Part shown: positions 1 through 9,240 of the stretch, piece after piece
Numbering within the stretch: the stretch's first letter is position 1
How the letters are laid out: the number at the start of each line of letters is the position of its first letter
Source of the DNA: Azophilus sp965199705
GTDB taxonomy: Bacteria; Pseudomonadota; Gammaproteobacteria; Pseudomonadales; Azotimanducaceae
Length of the DNA: 64,000 bases
NCBI GenBank assembly: GCA_965199705.1
Contig: OZ241359.1
Location: 2,480,001-2,544,000 of the forward strand
Direction of reading: 5' to 3'
Program-made: the position numbers and the translations under genes
The notes under the pieces: generated by a model
What the model saw: the letters and a program-made list of their open reading frames with translations, nothing else
Told to the model about the DNA's origin: nothing
Databases searched by the model: none

Positions 1-24
1 CTGCAACCCGACAGGAGAAAACCC

Positions 25-627
25 ATGAAAGGAACCCTGCGCGGCGCCCTTGCCGCCTGCCTCACGGCGCTGTTCGGCGGCCTGGCGCCTTCAGCGACAA
101 GCGCTGAAGAAACCATCCCGGTGCGCCTGGAAACCAGCCTCGGCGATATCGACCTGGCGCTCGACCCCGGCAAGGCGCCGCGCACTGTCGCCAACTTCCT
201 GGGGCTCGTGGACGATGGCTTTTTCGACGGGCTGATCTTCCACCGGGTCATTGCCGGTTTCATGATACAGGGCGGCGGCTTTGACGCGCAGTACAGCCAG
301 CGTCAACCGCCGAATACGGTGGTCAACGAATCCGACAACGGCTTGTCGAACCGGCGCGCAAGCATTGCCATGGCGAGAACGCCGGATCCGGACTCGGCTG
401 GCAGCCAGTTCTTCATCAATCTGGTGGACAACCTGTTCCTGGACGCGAAACCAGCGCAACCAGGCTATACGGTCTTTGGTGAGGTGACAGCCGGGATGGA
501 GGTAGCCGACCGGATCGCAAGCCTGGAAACCGGCCAGCGCAGCGCAGCCAACGGGCAGAACCTGGCGGATGTGCCGCTTCAGGCGGTGGTGATTCAGCGC
601 GCCATGAGATTGGGAGTTGCGCCATAG
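25..627 (+). CDS. Periplasmic cyclophilin-type peptidyl-prolyl cis-trans isomerase
   Basis: Catalyses proline cis-trans isomerisation, probably in the periplasm during folding of exported proteins. The 200-residue product starts with a signal peptide (charged MKGTLR, hydrophobic run, probable cleavage after ATSA near residue 27). The cyclophilin domain follows at about 31-195 with the hallmark stretches FHRVIAGFMIQGG, a Q-rich loop, GSQFFINLVDN and YTVFGEV. The Arg of FHRV and the Phe/Gln of GSQFFI are the known active-site residues of the family. A good ribosome site (AGGAG) lies about 9 bases upstream of the ATG. Length fits PpiA-type enzymes with a single domain and no fusion. Its 3' end overlaps by 34 bases the end of the convergent permease gene on the other strand, so it is probably transcribed alone or with genes to the left of the window. 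Confidence 0.93.
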   Translation: MKGTLRGALAACLTALFGGLAPSATSAEETIPVRLETSLGDIDLALDPGKAPRTVANFLGLVDDGFFDGLIFHRVIAGFMIQGGGFDAQYSQRQPPNTVVNESDNGLSNRRASIAMARTPDPDSAGSQFFINLVDNLFLDAKPAQPGYTVFGEVTAGMEVADRIASLETGQRSAANGQNLADVPLQAVVIQRAMRLGVAP

Positions 628-1862
628 CGCGGCCTCTGCCCGAGGCTTGCGTCAGAGAAGGGTTCGTCACGGAATAACCGGGGATAGTAGTAGGCCCGAA
701 GCGCGGCATGATAGTCTCGAACGCGCTGTTCATAGGCCAGTGATGCGGCCAGATCGGTTTTCGCAATCGCCTGCAGGGCGCGTTCGGCCAGCGCGGGCGG
801 AGACAGCCAGGCAAGCAGCCCGGCGAGACGGTCACGCTTGATGCGGCCCTCGCGCCAGGCTTGGGAAAGTGGCTCGGCAACCTGATCGCCCACCTGCTGA
901 AAGGCGTAATACCACTTCCATTCAAAGGCTTGACCGGCTTTCGTGTGTGTGTAGTCCGCCCATTCCGGGTGACGCGCAACAAAAGGCTCCCAGGTTGCTG
1001 ACCTCGGCAAATCCCAGGCGTCGTTCACCGCCTCTCTTTGAGTGAGCATGATTGTGCCGCCATCGGGCAACTTGACGGCGGCTTCCACCGACATTCTGAT
1101 GACCGCAGGAACGACCACAGCCACCGCCAGCCAGATGCCAATGAGCACGCTCAGGTTGACCGGGCTGCTCCATTGCCGGCGATCAACCAGGGCGCACGCC
1201 CCCCACCAGAATCCGATGTGCAAGAGCACCACAAGGCTCGACAGGATCAGGGCCAGGAAGCTGGTTTCGGCGATCAGCCCCCCGGCCCACAGCGCAACGG
1301 CCAGGCAGAGCGCCAGCGCCCCCACGCGCAAGGCTGCGCGCGCAAACCAGGGGCTGCCCGGACGCGCCGAGGTGGCGCTTAACAGTTCATGGCGTCCGGC
1401 GGCGCGCTCCGCGGAGCTCAGATCGTGCAGTAACAGTATCAACAACAAGGGCGCAAGCAGAGTCACCACAAACGCGAAGTCGAACCGGCCAATCAGAGCG
1501 AAATCGGGATTGTTCGCATCGGCTTCGTGAATCTGGCCTTCCAGGGCCAGTGCGCGGATGTTGTGCTTCCAGCTCACGGTATCGCGTTGGCCCAAGGCCG
1601 CGAAAGCGAGATTCGACGGGAAGTCGTAGGTCAGGTGGAAGGTGTAATAGGCTGCTTCACCCCAGGTCCGATACAGTTCGGATACCACTTCCCGCTCCGC
1701 CCGGTCAGCTGCGATCAGCTCGTCGAGCGCCAGGCGTTGCGTCGCAACTTCGCGCAAACCGAGAACCACGGAGACCGCTGCGACAAGCGCCGTGATGCCC
1801 AGCCAGAGCAATGCAGCGCGATCGCGCGAAAGAAACCGGATTTCGCGGACAAGCCCGGTCAT
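594..1862 (-). CDS. ABC transporter permease, DUF3526 type (second of two)
   Basis: Inner-membrane subunit of an ABC transporter, 422 residues. There is an N-terminal membrane segment at about 18-36, then a soluble periplasmic-type loop of about 100 residues containing a Tyr/Trp-rich stretch. A cluster of hydrophobic segments lies between about 130 and 255, and a long hydrophilic stretch with a Trp-rich region (EWKWYYAF) precedes the C-terminus. This layout, and the pairing with a similar but longer permease, match the DUF3526 family of ABC-2-like permeases. The start ATG overlaps the stop of the upstream permease (ATGA), indicating translational coupling. It is the last gene of a TonB receptor-ATPase-permease-permease operon. 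The substrate cannot be read from sequence; iron, haem or another metal ligand is suggested only by the receptor partner. Confidence 0.8.
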   Translation of the reverse strand: MTGLVREIRFLSRDRAALLWLGITALVAAVSVVLGLREVATQRLALDELIAADRAEREVVSELYRTWGEAAYYTFHLTYDFPSNLAFAALGQRDTVSWKHNIRALALEGQIHEADANNPDFALIGRFDFAFVVTLLAPLLLILLLHDLSSAERAAGRHELLSATSARPGSPWFARAALRVGALALCLAVALWAGGLIAETSFLALILSSLVVLLHIGFWWGACALVDRRQWSSPVNLSVLIGIWLAVAVVVPAVIRMSVEAAVKLPDGGTIMLTQREAVNDAWDLPRSATWEPFVARHPEWADYTHTKAGQAFEWKWYYAFQQVGDQVAEPLSQAWREGRIKRDRLAGLLAWLSPPALAERALQAIAKTDLAASLAYEQRVRDYHAALRAYYYPRLFRDEPFSDASLGQRPRYGATPNLMAR

Positions 1863-3295
1863 GGCTGCATCTTTCGCGCCGCAACAACACTGCCAGCGGT
1901 CAATACCAGGAACCAGGCAAACAACATGGCCAGGGGCGGAGCTGCCCGGACCAGGCGTTCGGTCGCCGAGGCGGGCTGGAAGGAAAACGCATCAAGAACC
2001 CGCCAATTGTCAGCAGACACGCGGGCGCGCCGTCCGGATTCGGCATCAGTGTTGCGATTGATGTCGTCGCGATAAGCAAGTTTCTCGACATGAACGCGAT
2101 TGAGACCCTGTACAAACTCGAACCGAATCGCCTCGGCTTCGCGCAGAAACCGATGATGTGTCGCCAGATCGGTCCCCGACAGGGCGCGCGAGGCCGCTGC
2201 AACCGCAACCACCGGCGACAACCAGCCAAAAGTCTCGACATACCGGGCTTGGCGCGCTTCCAGCCCCATGCGTTGTTCGGCGTATTCATTCATGACGTCT
2301 GTCAGATCGGCTTCCTTGACTTCCGCGACGACGCCCCGGAAATTCACTGGCAGGTCTTCTACACGCTCGACGCCGTATTGCTCGAGCAAATTCGCCTTGA
2401 GCAGCAAGGAGGCCGGGTCGCCCGCGTTGTGGGGACTGCCGGCAGCGCGCAAATCGGCTTGCATGCGCAAATCGGATTCCAGTTTGCCTGGCGCCGGCAG
2501 GGCCGTGCTCGCAGATTCCACGGCGACCCGCGGAACGATCAAGGCGGCGTCGAGCCAGCAAAGCGCCAGAATGCCGAGCGCGAGACTTCGAGCCCTGGCC
2601 AGAGTTGAAACCAGCAAGATGAGACTGCACCAGATGAGCAGGTACAACGCATGCAGACCAACGACGCTCGCCGCCGCCAATGGCGCGCCGCCCCGGGCGA
2701 TGGCGGCGATGGCGATGACGGCCAGCGGCAGCAGGAACACAAGGGTGACCGCCAACAGGGCGAGCCACTTGCCCGCATACAACTGCGTGCCCGTCATGCC
2801 TTGCGCCAGGAGCGGCGCGAGCGTGTTCGCTTCCCGTTCACGAATGACCAGGCCGTGGCCGATTGCGATCAGCAATAGTGGCGCGAACAGGTGGTAGATG
2901 AAGGCTGCCGTCAGCGCCGCGAAGCCACCGAGGTTGGCGCCGGCTCGCGCATCCGCGAACATGGCGGTATTTTGCCGGTGGCCCTCCAGAAAAATCGACT
3001 GCCCGGTTACCGAGTCCACGCCCGGGTCGAACATGGACAGGGGGGGCGGCACGCGGAATACGTAGTGCCCGTAATGCACCATCCGATGCGGGTGCCGATC
3101 AGGCTGGGAGAGGAAACTCTCTTCTGCGGCAGCCTGCTGTGCTGTCCGTTGCTGATACTCGGCGCTCATCCGCAGGCCGGTCACGATGCTGGTCGCAACC
3201 AGCAACACCGCGAATGCAAGCAAGGTGACAGATGCCAGACGCGACCTCCGCCACAGCCGCAATTCTGCTCTTGCTACACTGAAAATCCTTTTCAT
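1859..3295 (-). CDS. ABC transporter permease, DUF3526 type (first of two)
   Basis: About 478-residue membrane subunit partnering the ATPase encoded just upstream. A cytoplasmic Arg-rich N-terminus is followed by a membrane segment at about 22-42, then a large extracytoplasmic loop with many His, Pro and Tyr residues (for example HPHRMVHYGHYVF). Several transmembrane segments follow between about 125 and 260, then a soluble region, and a final hydrophobic helix near the C-terminus. ATG at 3295 is preferred over the GTG one codon upstream because it shares bases with the ATPase stop (TGATG), a typical coupled junction. The overall plan equals the downstream permease, so the two probably form a heterodimeric transmembrane channel. 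Direction (export or import) is not proven, but the ATPase resembles exporter-type subunits. Confidence 0.8.
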   Translation of the reverse strand: MKRIFSVARAELRLWRRSRLASVTLLAFAVLLVATSIVTGLRMSAEYQQRTAQQAAAEESFLSQPDRHPHRMVHYGHYVFRVPPPLSMFDPGVDSVTGQSIFLEGHRQNTAMFADARAGANLGGFAALTAAFIYHLFAPLLLIAIGHGLVIREREANTLAPLLAQGMTGTQLYAGKWLALLAVTLVFLLPLAVIAIAAIARGGAPLAAASVVGLHALYLLIWCSLILLVSTLARARSLALGILALCWLDAALIVPRVAVESASTALPAPGKLESDLRMQADLRAAGSPHNAGDPASLLLKANLLEQYGVERVEDLPVNFRGVVAEVKEADLTDVMNEYAEQRMGLEARQARYVETFGWLSPVVAVAAASRALSGTDLATHHRFLREAEAIRFEFVQGLNRVHVEKLAYRDDINRNTDAESGRRARVSADNWRVLDAFSFQPASATERLVRAAPPLAMLFAWFLVLTAGSVVAARKMQP

Positions 3296-4017
3296 CACGC
3301 TGCCCCGTGCTTCGCGAATGCGGCATGAACCGCCTCGGTGTCGATACGGCCCAACTCCGGCGGACGGTTGAAGGCGCCTGCGAGTTCGCCGTTGTGCAAC
3401 AAGTCGATCCGGTCAGCCACGTGGCAGGCGCCATACACATCGTGGGTGACCAGCAGGATTGTTCTGCCGAATTCGGCCAGATCCCGCACCAGCCGATTGA
3501 ATTCGTCTATCGCTACCGGGTCGAGGCCTGAGGTCGGCTCGTCGAGCAGCAGGATCGGCGTATCTCGGAGGATTGCCAGGGCGATTGCCACCTTCTGCCG
3601 CATGCCCTTCGAATATGTCTGCATTCGCCTGCCGCGCGCTTGCGCTTGCAAGGCGACCCGATCCAGGGCCGCATCAAGGGCGTCAAGATCAGAATTCGAC
3701 CCGGCAAGCGACAGAAAGTAACGCAGGTTTTCGTAGGCGTTCAGGTGGCCATACAGCGCGGCCGATTCGGGCAAATAGGCGATCGCTTGCCGCGCCTCGC
3801 GCATGTTTTCCTTTACGTCGCGGCCCTGTACGTGCACGGTTCCCGCCGCCGGCCTGAGGAAACCAAGAAATGTCAACAACACGGTTGACTTGCCGGCGCC
3901 GTTGCCGCCGAGCAGGGCATGTACTTCGCCGCGCAGGATCTTGAATGACACATCCCTCAATACTGTCTGGCCGGCGCGGATTACGCTGAGCGATCGCGCC
4001 TCAAGCATGGACGTCAT
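3295..4017 (-). CDS. ABC transporter ATP-binding protein
   Basis: Cytoplasmic ATPase of 240 residues that would energise the two DUF3526 permeases. It has Walker A GGNGAGKST at about 37-45, a YSKGMRQK signature at about 132-139 and Walker B ILLLDEPTSGLDP at about 155-167, followed by the switch histidine in LLVTHD. The Y-S-K-G-M-R-Q signature in place of LSGGQ is typical of the CcmA/NatA/NosF-like ABC-2 ATPases. The gene starts 6 bases after the stop of the TonB-dependent receptor and overlaps the first permease. The same-operon receptor argues for a pathway joining outer-membrane uptake to an inner-membrane ABC step. The substrate is unknown. Confidence 0.9.
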   Translation of the reverse strand: MTSMLEARSLSVIRAGQTVLRDVSFKILRGEVHALLGGNGAGKSTVLLTFLGFLRPAAGTVHVQGRDVKENMREARQAIAYLPESAALYGHLNAYENLRYFLSLAGSNSDLDALDAALDRVALQAQARGRRMQTYSKGMRQKVAIALAILRDTPILLLDEPTSGLDPVAIDEFNRLVRDLAEFGRTILLVTHDVYGACHVADRIDLLHNGELAGAFNRPPELGRIDTEAVHAAFAKHGAA

Positions 4018-4023
4018 CTGTAT

Positions 4024-6225
4024 CTAGAACGAATACGACGCGGTGACACGGTAACGACGCGGTGAGCCCGGTTCCACCCAAACGTCCGCATAGGAGTTGG
4101 TGTAGTACGCCTCATCGAACGCGTTATCCAGATCAACGCGAATCCTGAAACCCGCTGTGGGCTCGATCAGGCCAAAGAACCGCACCGTGGTATAGCTCGG
4201 CAGGGTGAAGTCAAAGGCCGTGAACCCAAGCCGATCGTCGGTGTATTGAAGGCCAGCGCCAAGCTGCGCCTGCATGCCCGCCACTTCGAAATTCTGGCTG
4301 ATCTGCAGGTTCGCCTGGTGTTTCGGCGAATTGATGAGTGGGTCGCCAGCTTCGATGATCACGCCCCAATCCGCTTCGGGATTGCTGTTGGTGAATTCTG
4401 CGTCGGTGTACGCATAGGAAAGCCACAGGTTGAAGCCGCCCGCGAATGCCAGGTTTGCGTCCATTTCAACGCCGCGGCTGCGCGCTTCACCGGCGTCGCG
4501 AGAAAACCAGCCGACTGCAACAGCTTCTGGCCGATCGTCGTTCACAAGAATCTTGCTTTGGTCTAGCTGAAACAGCGAAACGGCAAGCGAGCCCGAGGCT
4601 CGGTCGGAAAATTGCGCCACATCCAGTTTGATCCCGACATCTACGGACTTGGTGAGGTTGGGAGCAAATTGGTTGCCTTGAAAGTCAGAGCCAGGTTGTT
4701 GGCGGAAGCCTTCACCGTAGGCCGCGTACAGGCTGACGCCCTGGTTGACCGAGTAAACCACCCCGAACTGCGGTGAGACGCGAGTGTCCGAGGTCGTCGC
4801 CGTCGTTGCGGGAACCGCACGGAGATTGGTCAAATCATGCTCAAAGTCGTCCCAGCGCAAGCCAAGGCGAACCTGCATTCGATCCGTGACGTCAATCTGG
4901 TCCTGGATGTAAAAGCCAAATCCATCCAGATCTTCGTTTCGGTTCGTGTTGGGCAGGGGTGTGGGTTGCGGGAATTGGCCATACACCGGATCCAGCAGAT
5001 CCAGGGAAAGATATTCCGCGGAATCAAGCGTATTGATGTCCGTGCCTGCCGGGAACCAGCCTGGCCGGTAGCGCAGGATAAACCAGTCGAGGTCGAAACG
5101 ATCATGGTCGGCGCCCACGAGCAATCTGTGACGAAGCGAACCCGTGTTGAACTCACCGGCAACTTCCGCTCGAACGACGAAATATTCCGACTCGAAGTTT
5201 CGATATCGGAAAAATCGGGACAGTGTTCGACCATCCAGGAAGTAGGTCTGACGTCCGGCAAAGTTGGTTTCGGATGCGTTGCCTTCAAAAGACGTATCTC
5301 GGTACCCAATGCCTGCAAGCAGGCCCCAGTTTTCGGAGAAGTTGTGCTGAGCCTCGATCTGATGGCCAAGCACCTCTGTCTCGATCGGTCCGTCGCCGGG
5401 CTCGCCAACGAACGTTTCACGCGGTGTAAATCCGTGCGTTTCCGAAAAGGCAACGCCTCGATCAAACGGAATCTCCTGCTCCGTGAACTCCAGTTCGTAG
5501 GTCACGCTGGTTGCGTCCGACGCGACCCAGGTGATCGAGGGATAAAGGCCCAGACGCCTTGTCTCGACCGTCTCCCTGAAACTCTCCGCATCCTCGTGGA
5601 ATCCGACGATGCGCAGTCCGAACTCGTCGTTGGCTCCTGCCGTGGTTTGGAAATCCCCCTCGAAGCGCAGTTGATCCCAACGCCCATAGGTGGCCCGGAA
5701 ATCCCCCGCCCTCTCGAATCGGGGTCGTTTGGTCACCAGATTGACCGTGCCCCCGGGCTCGCCGCGTCCAAACAGGGCGGAGCGCGGTCCCTTGAGCACT
5801 TCCACGGACTCGATCCCCACCAGGTCCCGCGGGCCGGCGAACCCGCGCCCGGCATTGAATCCGTTGACCAGAAATCCGCTCGGCAGATTGATGTCTCCCG
5901 AAAAGCCGCGAACGGAGAAACTGTTCCACAAACCGCCGAAGTTGTTCTGGCGGGCGACGGCTGCTGACAGGTCCAGCGCGTCATTGAGGCTGACTGCGCC
6001 GGTGGCGCGAAGCAGTTCTTCGCCAATCAGCTGGTCCGCCGCCGGACGTTCGAGATAGTCAATATTCCCTTGATACGCACGGCGTTCGCCGACTACGAAC
6101 ATCTCCTCCACGACCGCCGCTTCGTCGCCTGTCAGGGTTGTTTGTGCCGCAACGGGCAGCGCGAGTGAAACTGCAAGTGTGGCGGCGAATGCGAGCGCCA
6201 CCGGCTTGAATGTATGGTGATTCAT
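4024..6225 (-). CDS. TonB-dependent siderophore-type outer-membrane receptor
   Basis: Outer-membrane active transporter of about 733 residues. It has a signal peptide (LAFAATLAVSLALPVAAQ), then a TonB-box-like stretch EEMFVVGE, and a plug domain at about 60-165 with the family hallmarks SVRGFSGD, VEVLKGPRSALFGRGEPGG and VNLVTKRP. A 22-strand-type barrel ends in the aromatic residue of VTASYSF. The plug sequence is closest in style to ferric-siderophore receptors. I start it at ATG 6225 rather than 6234 because GTGGA then sits at a usable distance upstream; the difference is three residues. It heads the ATPase-permease operon, with 6 bases to the next gene. A small secreted His-containing protein gene lies 72-81 bases upstream on the same strand. 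Confidence 0.92.
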   Translation of the reverse strand: MNHHTFKPVALAFAATLAVSLALPVAAQTTLTGDEAAVVEEMFVVGERRAYQGNIDYLERPAADQLIGEELLRATGAVSLNDALDLSAAVARQNNFGGLWNSFSVRGFSGDINLPSGFLVNGFNAGRGFAGPRDLVGIESVEVLKGPRSALFGRGEPGGTVNLVTKRPRFERAGDFRATYGRWDQLRFEGDFQTTAGANDEFGLRIVGFHEDAESFRETVETRRLGLYPSITWVASDATSVTYELEFTEQEIPFDRGVAFSETHGFTPRETFVGEPGDGPIETEVLGHQIEAQHNFSENWGLLAGIGYRDTSFEGNASETNFAGRQTYFLDGRTLSRFFRYRNFESEYFVVRAEVAGEFNTGSLRHRLLVGADHDRFDLDWFILRYRPGWFPAGTDINTLDSAEYLSLDLLDPVYGQFPQPTPLPNTNRNEDLDGFGFYIQDQIDVTDRMQVRLGLRWDDFEHDLTNLRAVPATTATTSDTRVSPQFGVVYSVNQGVSLYAAYGEGFRQQPGSDFQGNQFAPNLTKSVDVGIKLDVAQFSDRASGSLAVSLFQLDQSKILVNDDRPEAVAVGWFSRDAGEARSRGVEMDANLAFAGGFNLWLSYAYTDAEFTNSNPEADWGVIIEAGDPLINSPKHQANLQISQNFEVAGMQAQLGAGLQYTDDRLGFTAFDFTLPSYTTVRFFGLIEPTAGFRIRVDLDNAFDEAYYTNSYADVWVEPGSPRRYRVTASYSF

Positions 6226-6306
6226 TGGTCTCATTCCACAAGAAACTGAAATGCCGCAAAGTCAGCAGCGCGGAAATGCGCAAACGCTCCTGGCGACGTC
6301 GAGAGA

Positions 6307-6615
6307 TCAGAGAGTTTTGTGGATCGAGGGCGGACCGGTGGGCGGAGGTCGAACGGAGCGCGGGCGCTCGGGCGGCGCCTGTCTCGCGGATCGAGGGCCG
6401 TCAAAGACCGAAGCGATGACTGGCGAGGCAGTGAGACATGCAATCGGAACGATGCCTTCCTGTTCATCGTTCAGGATTGCAGAGCAGACAATACCGCCAT
6501 GCTCATGGGGATCTGGACCGTGTTCAGCTGCATGTGCAACGGCGACTACCTGCCCGGTCAGGAACAGGGCCATGCCGAGCTTCAGCATCCGACGGTGCAC
6601 AGAGATTCGAGGCAT
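6307..6615 (-). CDS. Small secreted His/Pro-containing protein (DUF2946-like)
   Basis: A 102-residue protein with an Arg-rich start and one hydrophobic signal or anchor segment (MLKLGMALFLTGQVVAVAHA). It is followed by AAEHGPDPHEHGGIVC, which combines four His residues with a Cys, then a second Cys about 17 residues later and an Arg/Pro-rich tail. Small proteins of this layout (DUF2946-like) are often found beside TonB receptors and are thought of as metal- or haem-related, but family membership here is from pattern only. ATG 6615 is chosen because it puts the hydrophobic segment at the N-terminus; the frame stays open further upstream, into the 3' end of gltX. It lies on the receptor strand and may lead that operon. 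Confidence 0.6.
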   Translation of the reverse strand: MPRISVHRRMLKLGMALFLTGQVVAVAHAAEHGPDPHEHGGIVCSAILNDEQEGIVPIACLTASPVIASVFDGPRSARQAPPERPRSVRPPPTGPPSIHKTL

Positions 6616-6752
6616 GAAACCATTATCCCCGAAGTGAACGCCGACACAACCCCGAGCCTTGTCGAGGGGCTTGCGCCAGGCGCCGGCGCCGCCTGCAAGG
6701 ATGGCTCCGTTCAGGAAGCGTTGGCCTGCGAAGTGCGGGTGCGGACGGGCCA

Positions 6753-8213
6753 TCAACCCGTTAATTTCTCCAGCCGCTTCAATGCTTTCCCGGATACTTC
6801 CAGGGCCTTCAAGCCGTCTTGCAGACGCATCCGCGTCAACTCTGGCCCGAGCAGGGCCATGGAATCGAACAGGGGCAGCGCCACAGGCTTGCCCGCCACC
6901 GCGATGAACAGGGGAAACAGGCAGACGCGCAAGTCCAGCTGCATCTGCGTCGCAACATCCCGACAAGCGCGCTTGAGCGCAGGGGCTGACCAGTCCTCCA
7001 GGGCTTCCAGGGCGCGACTGGCGCGAAACAGGACTTCCACCACCTGATCCCGGTCGAGTTTCCTGTGCTCGAAATCAGCCGCCGCCAGGGGCGGGCGTTC
7101 CCCGAGCAGATAGGCGGCCTGCGGCACTACATCCGCCAGGCGCTCGCTGCGCGCCTGAACCAGCGGCGCCAGACGGAGCAGTTGCGCCCGATCAAAACCC
7201 CATGCCTGCAAGCGATCCACAAAGGCGTCCGGGTCCAGCTGACGCAGGTATTGGCCGTTCATCCAGTTGAGTTTCTTCAGATCGAAGGCAGCACCGCCGA
7301 GTGAAATGCGCTCAAGGTCGAAGGCCTGCACCAGCGCCTCCGGCGAAAACAGCGTTGCCTCATCGGGCATGGCGTAGCCCATCAGCCCCAGGTAATTCAG
7401 CAGGGCTTCCGGCAGATAACCAGCGCGGCGAAAGTAATCCAGGCTGGTGGGATTGCGGCGCTTGGAGAGCTTGCTGCGGTCTGGATTGCGGAGCAGAGGC
7501 AGGTGCGCCATGCGCGGCAACTCAAAGCCGAGATAGTCCGCCAGGAGACGATGCTTGGGCACGGAGCTCAGCCATTCCTCACCCCGCAGTATGTGGCTGA
7601 TACGCATCAGGTGGTCATCCACCACCACCGCCAGGTGATAGGTTGGATAGCCGTCCGCCTTCTGCAATACCTGCATGTCGATGCGGTTCCAGGGAATGGA
7701 TATGGCGCCGCGCAATTCATCATGGAAGCGGCATTCGCCGCCATCCGGCACTCTCATGCGCAGCACGGACGGCTCCCCGGCAGCCATCCTGGCCGCCACT
7801 TCAGCATCGCCGAGGTTCAGGCAGGCGCCGTCATAGCCGGTGCTCTGCCCGCGCTGGCGCGCGCGCAGCGCCGCCAGGCGCTCAGGCGTGCAGAAACAGC
7901 GAAAGGCGTGCCCGGCCGCGAGCAGGCGATCGGCCGCTTGCCGATAGTGGTTCAGGCGCTCGCTCTGGCGATAAGGGCCATGCGGCCCGCCCTTGTCCGG
8001 ACCTTCGTCCCAATCCAGGCCAAGCCAGGCGAGTGCTGACAGAATCCGGGATTCGGAGGCGACGGAACTGCGCGCCCGATCGGTATCCTCGATGCGCAGA
8101 ATGAGCTCGCCGCCATTGCGGCGGGCAAATGCCCAGTTGAACAGCCCGACATAAGCCGTTCCCAGATGCGGGTCGCCGGTGGGCGACGGCGCCACCCGGG
8201 TGCGAACGGTCAT
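6753..8213 (-). CDS. gltX: Glutamyl-tRNA synthetase
   Basis: Attaches glutamate to tRNA-Glu in the cytoplasm. The 486-residue protein has the class I signature VAPSPTGDPHLGTAYVG (HIGH-motif region) at about 6-22 and ELILRIEDTDRARS next to it. The Cys-containing insertion FRCFCTPERL corresponds to the zinc-site region. The KMSKS-type loop RSKLSKRRNP lies near 240-250, and the anticodon-binding C-terminal half follows. ATG 8213 is chosen because the conserved MTVRTRVAPSPTG begins there; the longer open frame upstream overlaps the intergenic gap. It follows lpxC on the same strand with a 32-base gap, so the two are probably co-transcribed. Length and motifs are normal for a bacterial GltX. Confidence 0.95.
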   Translation of the reverse strand: MTVRTRVAPSPTGDPHLGTAYVGLFNWAFARRNGGELILRIEDTDRARSSVASESRILSALAWLGLDWDEGPDKGGPHGPYRQSERLNHYRQAADRLLAAGHAFRCFCTPERLAALRARQRGQSTGYDGACLNLGDAEVAARMAAGEPSVLRMRVPDGGECRFHDELRGAISIPWNRIDMQVLQKADGYPTYHLAVVVDDHLMRISHILRGEEWLSSVPKHRLLADYLGFELPRMAHLPLLRNPDRSKLSKRRNPTSLDYFRRAGYLPEALLNYLGLMGYAMPDEATLFSPEALVQAFDLERISLGGAAFDLKKLNWMNGQYLRQLDPDAFVDRLQAWGFDRAQLLRLAPLVQARSERLADVVPQAAYLLGERPPLAAADFEHRKLDRDQVVEVLFRASRALEALEDWSAPALKRACRDVATQMQLDLRVCLFPLFIAVAGKPVALPLFDSMALLGPELTRMRLQDGLKALEVSGKALKRLEKLTG

Positions 8214-8245
8214 CGCCGCGAGACCCCGGACAGCCTCCAGCCAGG

Positions 8246-9169
8246 CTAGCCCGCGGAGCGGCTGGCGGAAGAGAGCGCCAGCCCGGACATGACGCTGCCG
8301 GTGTCCTGATTCAGCGTGCAAACCTCCCGGGCGTCTTCACAGGACAAGAGCGCCCGGATCAACTTGTTGTTGACGGCGTGTCCGGACATATAACCGGAAA
8401 ACGAGCCGAGAATGGGCCGGCCCAACAGGTAGAGATCGCCGATGGCGTCCAGCAACTTGTGCTTGACGAACTCATCCGGGCAACGCAAACCTTCCTCGTT
8501 GAGAATCCGATCATCGCCGACAGCCACCGCATTCCCCAGATTCGAACCCAGGCACTTGTTGATGGCTTGCGCCTGATCGAGGTCCGCCACCAAACCGAAG
8601 GAGCGCGCATGGGCCACCTCGGAAAGATAGGACACGGCGCCCAGGTCCAGCCGGATGTGCTTGGGAAACCGGTTGTAAACCGGATGATCCGCCTTCAGCG
8701 TGTAGGACGCCTCGAACCCGGCATAGGGAGACAGGGCGGCATGCGCCTGGCCGAGGGTGACGCGCACTTCGCGCGTTATACGGATGAATGTCTTGGTGGC
8801 CGTCTGTTCCTGAAGCCCCACAGACTGGATCAGATCAACAAAGGGCGCGGCGCTGCCGTCCATGATCGGCACTTCCTCGCCGTTCAACTCGACCAGCAGG
8901 TTATCGACGCCGAGGCCCCAGAGGGCCGACATCAGGTGCTCCACGGTGGAAATCTGAACGCCGCGCTCGGTGATACTGGTGGCCAGCGTGGTATCGCACA
9001 CGTGCTGCGCCAAGGCGCGCACCCGGGGACGGCCGGGCACATCGGTGCGCATGAACACGACGCCGGAATCCTCGGGCGCCGGCCTCAGAGTCATGTGAAC
9101 TGACTTGCCCGTATGCACGCCTACGCCAATCGCATGCACCACCCCGGCAATGGTTCGTTGTAAGATCAT
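8246..9169 (-). CDS. lpxC: UDP-3-O-acyl-N-acetylglucosamine deacetylase
   Basis: Zn-dependent committed step of lipid A synthesis. The 307-residue protein begins MILQRTIAGVV and carries the family landmarks GVGVHTGK, STVEHLMSALWGLG (HLMSAL with the metal-binding His), EVPIMDGSAAPFV, FVKHKLLDAIGDLYLLG (His and Asp ligands of the HKxLDxxGD motif) and GHAVNNKLI. ATG 9169 is preferred over GTG 9178 because AGGTGG lies five bases before it and the E. coli protein starts with the equivalent MIKQRT. It diverges from dusA across about 70 bases and is followed by gltX. In E. coli and many relatives lpxC sits at the end of the cell-division cluster after ftsZ; here it does not. It marks the organism as an outer-membrane, lipid A-producing bacterium. 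Confidence 0.96.
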   Translation of the reverse strand: MILQRTIAGVVHAIGVGVHTGKSVHMTLRPAPEDSGVVFMRTDVPGRPRVRALAQHVCDTTLATSITERGVQISTVEHLMSALWGLGVDNLLVELNGEEVPIMDGSAAPFVDLIQSVGLQEQTATKTFIRITREVRVTLGQAHAALSPYAGFEASYTLKADHPVYNRFPKHIRLDLGAVSYLSEVAHARSFGLVADLDQAQAINKCLGSNLGNAVAVGDDRILNEEGLRCPDEFVKHKLLDAIGDLYLLGRPILGSFSGYMSGHAVNNKLIRALLSCEDAREVCTLNQDTGSVMSGLALSSASRSAG

Positions 9170-9240
9170 CGTGGCCACCTGGGGGAATGGGCGCCACTAT
9201 ATCGCATGCCACTCATCAAGTGATAAAAACAAGAGAAAAA

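Noticed and set aside
8378..9103. Plus-strand frame opposite lpxC
   Set aside because: lpxC is unambiguous. The opposite frame has no family features and no start context.
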